Assembly (NCBI GenBank): GCA_900472785.1
Contig: UCJH01000026.1
Span: 33,091-97,090 of the forward strand
DNA from: Hyphomicrobiales bacterium
GTDB taxonomy: Bacteria > Pseudomonadota > Alphaproteobacteria > Rhizobiales > Rhizobiaceae
Reading direction: 5' to 3'
Length of the DNA stretch: 64,000 nucleotides
Positions within the stretch are counted from its first letter, which is position 1; every line of letters starts with the position of its first letter. Shown in pieces: positions 59,692-64,000 of this stretch. The position numbers were made by a program, and so were the translations under genes. The notes under the pieces were generated by a model. The model ran no database searches. It was not told the DNA's origin and saw only the letters and a list, made by a program, of their open reading frames with translations.

Positions 59692-60152
59692 CTTTGACAG
59701 ACAACAAACGGCAAAATTTTGACCGCCTGCGGCAATTTCATTTGTCCAAAGTCGCCGTTTAAAATGCTCAAAAACGAACGACCACCGACATGCGGGGAAG
59801 CCCCCGAATGTTTACAGTGTGACCTCGGCTGTATCGTCCCTGGAAATTTCTTGGCGCTGATAAAGCAATTTTTCTGCTTAGTGATTTATTAAATATGATC
59901 GACTTTGACAACCCGGCAAAAGCGCAATTGTCGGTCGCGTGGTTAATATGGGGCCGTTCCGACTGAGCCAATTTTGGGCTGTTTCCTTGTAGAACAGGGG
60001 GTTGCCGCTTCGGTGTCCCAAAACGGAGCAATGCTGCATTGCAAGAAAATATGAGCGACCGCCGGCCCATTTACAATCGTGGCGTGCTGAAATCGAGCCG
60101 GTTTAAGGCGCAAGCCTCGCTGAAGTAGGTTTTTTGTGGTGCGGTGCAGCAC
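59692..60152 (-). other. Long AT-rich region upstream of the sugar transferase
   Basis: About 480 bases without a convincing gene, visibly less GC-rich than the coding DNA. Read leftward it is the leader/promoter of the ExoY-like gene. In S. meliloti the exoY promoter is controlled by MucR through AT-rich sites, so a similar control is plausible. No exact site was identified. Confidence 0.45.
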
Positions 60153-61043
60153 TCAGCGATTCGCAGCCGGCTCATCTTTTGTCGGCAGGGCGATTTCGCC
60201 CGGCACGGCGCCTTCCCCTGGAATGATGCCCCCCGACAGCGGATCGGCGGCGCCGTCCGGTAGCGGAAACCACTTCGAACGATCGAAATAGCGGGCTTCC
60301 AGCTTGGGCTTGCGGCGATCCACGTTCTGGCTGGCAAGGAAGTTGTAGCGGGGCGTTTCGCCGAATTCCTTCTTCATCTGGATGCGGCTACCGAAATTGC
60401 GGATGTCGAAGTTTTCGAGCGCCCGGATTTTCGTGAGCACCTCATCGCTGTTGTCCCAGCGCACCTGGCGAAGGAAGATCGTCGCGGCTTCGCCACCCAG
60501 TCTGGCCACCTCGTCGCGATCCGCCGGCTGCTCGATATTCAGCTTGATCCGAAAGGACGTGACCCTGTTTTCCTGATCACCCTTGATGGCGATGAAGACC
60601 GAGGAGGCAATTGTATCTTCGCCGCCCTTTTTGGGAAGATTGTTGAGGGATGAGCACTCCCAATTGTCCTTGTTGGCGCTGCTCACCGTCCATGTCAGGT
60701 CGGTGAAGCCGCCGCTCCGCAGGCGGTCGCAGAGGGTTCTGGGGTCGCTTTGGATCAGGCGGACGAAATGCTGTTCCTCGGCGCTGAAATTGGAAAAGGC
60801 GTGGGCGGGCAGGGCCATCAGGGACGGCGGAAGACGGTCGCGCCGCGATCCGAACGGTGACTTCCGCTCAATCGATCGCGGTACGGTCGGCGAGATCTGC
60901 GGGAAACCGGCATAGTCCAGCAGAAGTTTCAGATTGCGACGGTCATTGGCCAGCAGCACGGTTGTCAAAATAGCGGCAAAAACCGTCAGCACCGCCAGCA
61001 GAAAGAAGATCTTTCCCGACCGGTTTTCCCGCTTCTGCTCCAT
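60153..61043 (-). CDS. DUF6030-like membrane-anchored protein
   Basis: Protein of 296 residues with one N-terminal membrane segment (about 12-32, FFLLAVLTVFAAILTTVLLA), leaving a periplasmic part. Readable parts are FVRLIQSDPRTLCDRLRSGGF and CSSLNNLPKKGGEDTIASSVF, and a C-terminal low-complexity Pro/Gly tail. I think it matches DUF6030 of rhizobia, but this is not certain. No known function. Confidence 0.65.
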   Translation of the reverse strand: MEQKRENRSGKIFFLLAVLTVFAAILTTVLLANDRRNLKLLLDYAGFPQISPTVPRSIERKSPFGSRRDRLPPSLMALPAHAFSNFSAEEQHFVRLIQSDPRTLCDRLRSGGFTDLTWTVSSANKDNWECSSLNNLPKKGGEDTIASSVFIAIKGDQENRVTSFRIKLNIEQPADRDEVARLGGEAATIFLRQVRWDNSDEVLTKIRALENFDIRNFGSRIQMKKEFGETPRYNFLASQNVDRRKPKLEARYFDRSKWFPLPDGAADPLSGGIIPGEGAVPGEIALPTKDEPAANR

Positions 61044-61076
61044 TCCGAAACCCGAACTCCACAGCGTGTCGCCGCA

Positions 61077-61274
61077 TCAGCCGGCCTGGCGATGCTTGTA
61101 CGCCGATATCAGCACCCAAACCAGAGCCACCGGCCAGACCAGGCATAGGATAAGCCCAAAAAAACGCAACCAGTCCCAATGTCCACCTCCCGTGCGTCCT
61201 TCCCGATAGGTGCTCTCGAGAAAGAGGAGGCCGATCACGGTATAGATCGACAGGAAAAAGGCAGGCCAGGTCAT
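61077..61274 (-). CDS. Small membrane protein
   Basis: Protein of 65 residues from the ATG at 61274, with two hydrophobic segments (about 3-18 and 36-56) joined by a polar loop (ESTYREGRTGGGHWDW). No family recognised. The frame is open upstream to a TTG at 61394, so the start is not firm. Confidence 0.5.
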   Translation of the reverse strand: MTWPAFFLSIYTVIGLLFLESTYREGRTGGGHWDWLRFFGLILCLVWPVALVWVLISAYKHRQAG

Positions 61275-61469
61275 GATGCGGATTCCGAAATTCGCGAAAG
61301 AATGATGATACTCGATACGCGCAACTTCAATGTCGCTGCTCACTGGGATCAAAGACCGTACCAGCCCGGCAGAAAAGCGCAGGAATGACCGCAACGAAGC
61401 CCGCGGGCCTTATCGCATGATTCGAAGGCGCGGCACAATCGACCCGATTTTGCCGAAAAGCCTGACAGG

Positions 61470-62270
61470 TCAGGAGCCTTCGTCCGGAATGTTCAGCACA
61501 TGGCCACAGGCCTTGCAGTGCACGGCATCCGCGTCATGCCGCTGCAGGCCGCACTGCGGGCAGGGATGCACGACCTTGTAAGGCCGCACCACGGCCTGGG
61601 CGAGGCGGACAAAGAGCGAGATGCCGAAGATCATCGTAATGATCGAGGTGATCTTGCCGAGCGTGCCGGGAAGCGTCACGTCGCCGAAACCGGTGGTGGT
61701 CACCGTTGCCACGGTGAAATACAGCGCATCGATGAAATTGCCGATCTTCGGTTCGCGGCCATAGAAGGTCGTGTAGACGAAGCCGGTGACGAGGAAGAGG
61801 AATGTCAGGAGATTGACGCAGGCCTGGACGACTTCCTCGACGCGCCCGTATCCGATCCGCAGCAGAAGCAGCTTCAAAAGCTTGCTCTGGCCGAGCGCCC
61901 AGACGCGCAGGAAACGCAGGAAGGCGAAACTCGACAGCAGGCCCGGAAACAGAAGCGTCGCGAGGATGACAAGGTCGACCCAGGTCATTCCTCTCCCCAA
62001 CCAGTAGCGCAGATTGGGTGCAATGATCGCGCGTGCGGCAAGCTCGAAGGCGATCAGAAGGGCGATGCCATAGTCGATGAAGAGAAAGACATTGCCCCGT
62101 CCCAGATGCGGCGAAGCGATGAAGAAGCCGATAATGGCGATATCGAGCAGCGCCATCGAGACCTGGAACTGGATCGCGCCCGGATGACTGCCGAAATAGA
62201 GCGAGCGCAGGCGACGGCGCAGGCGTTCGAACCCGGTCATTGTCTCGGCTGTATCATTGTTGCTGGCCAT
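61470..62270 (-). CDS. Potassium-channel-like protein with C-terminal zinc ribbon
   Basis: Protein of 266 residues with about six hydrophobic segments, like a voltage-gated channel subunit. The pore has TVATVTTTGFGDVTLPG, where TTGFGD stands in place of the usual TVGYGD. An S4-like stretch FLRFLRVWALGQSKLLKLLLLR is weakly charged. The C-terminus carries two CxxC pairs (CPQCGLQRHDADAVHCKACG), a zinc ribbon, which is unusual for such channels. Ion selectivity is inferred. Confidence 0.8.
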   Translation of the reverse strand: MASNNDTAETMTGFERLRRRLRSLYFGSHPGAIQFQVSMALLDIAIIGFFIASPHLGRGNVFLFIDYGIALLIAFELAARAIIAPNLRYWLGRGMTWVDLVILATLLFPGLLSSFAFLRFLRVWALGQSKLLKLLLLRIGYGRVEEVVQACVNLLTFLFLVTGFVYTTFYGREPKIGNFIDALYFTVATVTTTGFGDVTLPGTLGKITSIITMIFGISLFVRLAQAVVRPYKVVHPCPQCGLQRHDADAVHCKACGHVLNIPDEGS

Positions 62271-62377
62271 CCTACCCGGATAGGGCCGGCGGTGAACCGG
62301 GTCAAGCGCCTGGTGGCAGCCGGGACGAACCCTGATGGTCCGCCCCGGCTTTTGATCTGCTTGCTTGGCGCTTTTGG

Positions 62378-63208
62378 TTACTTGGCGCTTTTCGGGAAGG
62401 CGGGCAGCTTGGAGATGTCGTTCGGGTCATGCTGGACGATCATGGTCGCGTCCAGCGCCTTGGCGATCCCGGTCAGCCGCTCCATCGAGGCCAGCGTTTC
62501 CGCGCGGTCGAAGTTGAACCCCGGCACGCCGCGGTTTTCGAACTGCTCCTCGAAATGCACGACATCGCCGGAAAGCAGCACCGGTCCGGTTTCCGCAAGG
62601 CGGACGAGCAGGCTTGTCTCGCCGGGCGTGTGGCCGGGGGTCGAAAGAATGGTCACGGTTCCGTCGCCGAAGACGTCGCGGTCGCCGGAGATGGCGTCAA
62701 CTTTCGCACCGTCGTCGAGCCAAGGCTTGACGAAGGCCGGATCGACGCCGAAGGGCAGGGGGGTATTCCTGAACTGCGCAAGGTCGGCAGCACCGATCAT
62801 CAACGTCGCCTGCGGAAAGGACGCGGCCTGCCCGACATGGTCGAAATGGTTGTGGCTGATGCCGAGCCGGCCGATCTGACCGGGCTTGAGGTCGATTTCC
62901 GCGAGCTGGCTCGGAATGTCCTTGGCGAGCGTTGGTGCGAGGACCGCGGCCGGATCGAGTTTCGCACCCAGAAGACCGCTCGGCAATCCGGCGTCCCAGA
63001 GCATGTAGTCCTGATCGTGGCGGATCACATAGCAGCTGTTGGTCAGCGTCCGCTTCTCGCCGACATGATTGTAGGTGTCGGAAAACAGCGAGAGGTCGCG
63101 GACCTCGATCTCGCCACAGTCGAGCCGCCAGAGCTCGACCTCTGCGGCATGGGCGGTGGACGCCATCAGGGCAGCGGCGGAAAAGAGAAGTGTAGCAATC
63201 GGGTTCAT
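62378..63208 (-). CDS. Secreted metallo-beta-lactamase-fold hydrolase (AHL lactonase-like)
   Basis: Protein of 276 residues with a signal peptide (about 1-21, AHA). The metal-binding motif HNHFDH is near residue 123 (HxHxDH), with later ligands in STPGHTPGETSLLV and SGDVVHF. The arrangement is like the AiiA/AttM N-acyl homoserine lactonase group. A quorum-quenching or lactone-hydrolysing role is inferred. It is divergent from the AraC-type gene. Confidence 0.82.
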   Translation of the reverse strand: MNPIATLLFSAAALMASTAHAAEVELWRLDCGEIEVRDLSLFSDTYNHVGEKRTLTNSCYVIRHDQDYMLWDAGLPSGLLGAKLDPAAVLAPTLAKDIPSQLAEIDLKPGQIGRLGISHNHFDHVGQAASFPQATLMIGAADLAQFRNTPLPFGVDPAFVKPWLDDGAKVDAISGDRDVFGDGTVTILSTPGHTPGETSLLVRLAETGPVLLSGDVVHFEEQFENRGVPGFNFDRAETLASMERLTGIAKALDATMIVQHDPNDISKLPAFPKSAK

Positions 63209-63343
63209 ATCGGTCTCCTTGGATGTGGAGACCGCTTTTGCGGCATTCCGTGCGCGGTTGAGGGTCCGCTTCGATCGATTTCGAGCCCGAAACGCTCACC
63301 GCGACGGTTTTTTATCGACCTGTCCTGCGCTATCGTTTCGGTC

Positions 63344-64000
63344 ATGAACATTCATTACAAAAGCAGCGACGACGCCCATCTCAGATCCATGCTCGTGGAC
63401 CGCCTGCGGCCGATGATGGCGCCGAACGGCACGGCCGGCCGCTATGCCCACGGCAACCGGCTGTTTTCCTACTGTTCCATAGACAAGGAGCGCTTCAAGG
63501 CGATCGAACTTCCCTGTCCTCTGATCGGCATCATGTTGCGAGGACTGAAGGAAGTGTGGCTCGGCGATACGATGCATCTTTTCGAGCCGGGCACGGTCTT
63601 CGTGCTGCCGGGTGGGGTGTCGATGGATGTGGTCAATATTCCGGCTGGCCCCAGTTCCTCCTATGAATCGCTGCTGCTGGAGGTGCCGGCGCTGCCGGTC
63701 GGCATGGCGCCGCTCACGGGAGACGAGAAAACAGGCTTTCGCGACCGGGACAGGCAGTTCCGCGTGCCGCTGGATGCGGATCTCGTCGAGACGCTCATTC
63801 ATGCGGCGACGACGATCGGCAGCGAGGCGCTGGGCGAAGCGGTCAAGGCGGTGCGGCTGATGGAGGTGCTGACGCTTCTGCGGCCGCTTGCCGCCGCCCG
63901 TCCGCTGTTCGAGACCGCTCTGCCCGACGAAGTGGCGTGGCTGGTCGGAAGCGCCCCGTCGGAGGCCTGGACGGTCGAGCGGGTCGCCGATCATCTTTAA
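63344..64000 (+). pseudogene. AraC-type regulator, truncated in the HTH at the window edge
   Basis: ATG at 63344. The N-terminal ligand-binding part (residues 1 to about 200, with HGNRLFSYCSIDKER, LLEVPALPVG and VRLMEVLTLLRPL) is of the AraC type. Then WTVERVADHL, the beginning of the first helix-turn-helix, is cut by TAA at 63998-64000, the last three bases of the window. If real, the protein lacks DNA-binding residues. It could also continue after a frameshift beyond the window. It lies divergent from the lactonase-like gene with 135 bases between. Confidence 0.6.

Overview
The window looks like a core chromosomal segment of a Rhizobiaceae bacterium (Rhizobium/Agrobacterium/Sinorhizobium relatives). 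The grounds are a thiBPQ operon under a TPP riboswitch, an RpoH2-type sigma factor with a textbook RpoE2/EcfG promoter, an alphaproteobacterial hemC-hemD-Mic60-hemY cluster, an Omp19-type lipoprotein, the TCA order sdhCDAB ... mdh-sucCDAB ... lpdA, an F1-only atpHAGDC operon, and an RIME-like palindromic repeat. Most of the DNA is GC-rich with few gaps. I saw no tRNA, rRNA, insertion sequence or CRISPR array. The species cannot be fixed from the sequence alone.

Layout. 1-4.5 kb: tail of a DHA2-type efflux pump, then thiamine uptake (riboswitch, thiB, thiP, thiQ). 4.8-9.5 kb: M48 lipoprotein protease, rpoH2, a GNAT acetyltransferase, a secreted protein, ppa. 9.6-16.7 kb: YggT, an MFS exporter, a TerB-like protein, and a leftward heme/Mic60 cluster. 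16.8-20.8 kb: tsaD-gpsA-YciI-EVE-methyltransferase, then a His/Arg-rich secreted protein. 21.1-25.6 kb: sdhC-D-A-[CPCC gene]-B and an Omp19-like lipoprotein. 25.7-38.6 kb: zapE, mdh, sucC, sucD, sucA, sucB, several small unrelated genes, lpdA. 38.7-45.7 kb: accessory housekeeping genes (DUF2867, LysE, TraB/GumN, xerC, acyltransferase, AAA ATPase, transglutaminase-like). 45.7-46.9 kb: a small AT-richer island with a broken RHS toxin and an intact-looking immunity gene. 47-56.4 kb: transaldolase, priA, YCII, DUF4345, atpHAGDC. 56.6-64 kb: small secreted protein, saccharopine dehydrogenase-like gene with divergent Lrp regulator, ExoY-type sugar transferase, DUF6030-like protein, K+ channel-like protein, secreted MBL lactonase-like enzyme, and a truncated AraC-type regulator at the edge.

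How it works together. The central part encodes most of the lower TCA cycle: succinate dehydrogenase, malate dehydrogenase, succinyl-CoA synthetase, and all three components of 2-oxoglutarate dehydrogenase. It feeds the respiratory chain and, through the F1 genes further right, ATP synthesis. Heme genes and the Mic60-like protein relate to respiratory membranes. RpoH2 downstream of an RpoE2 promoter ties the left part to the general stress response.

What stands out: (i) a decayed RHS/polymorphic-toxin locus, with a signal peptide joined directly to the end of the RHS core, one frameshift before the toxin domain, and an SCO4402-type immunity gene overlapping the toxin stop; (ii) a CPCC-type cysteine-rich gene inserted between sdhA and sdhB; (iii) a transglutaminase-like gene cut by one in-frame amber codon; (iv) two exact TTAA-N7-TTAA (CtrA-type) sites; (v) an AraC-type regulator that stops inside its HTH. 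All assignments come from reading motifs by eye; no database search was run.
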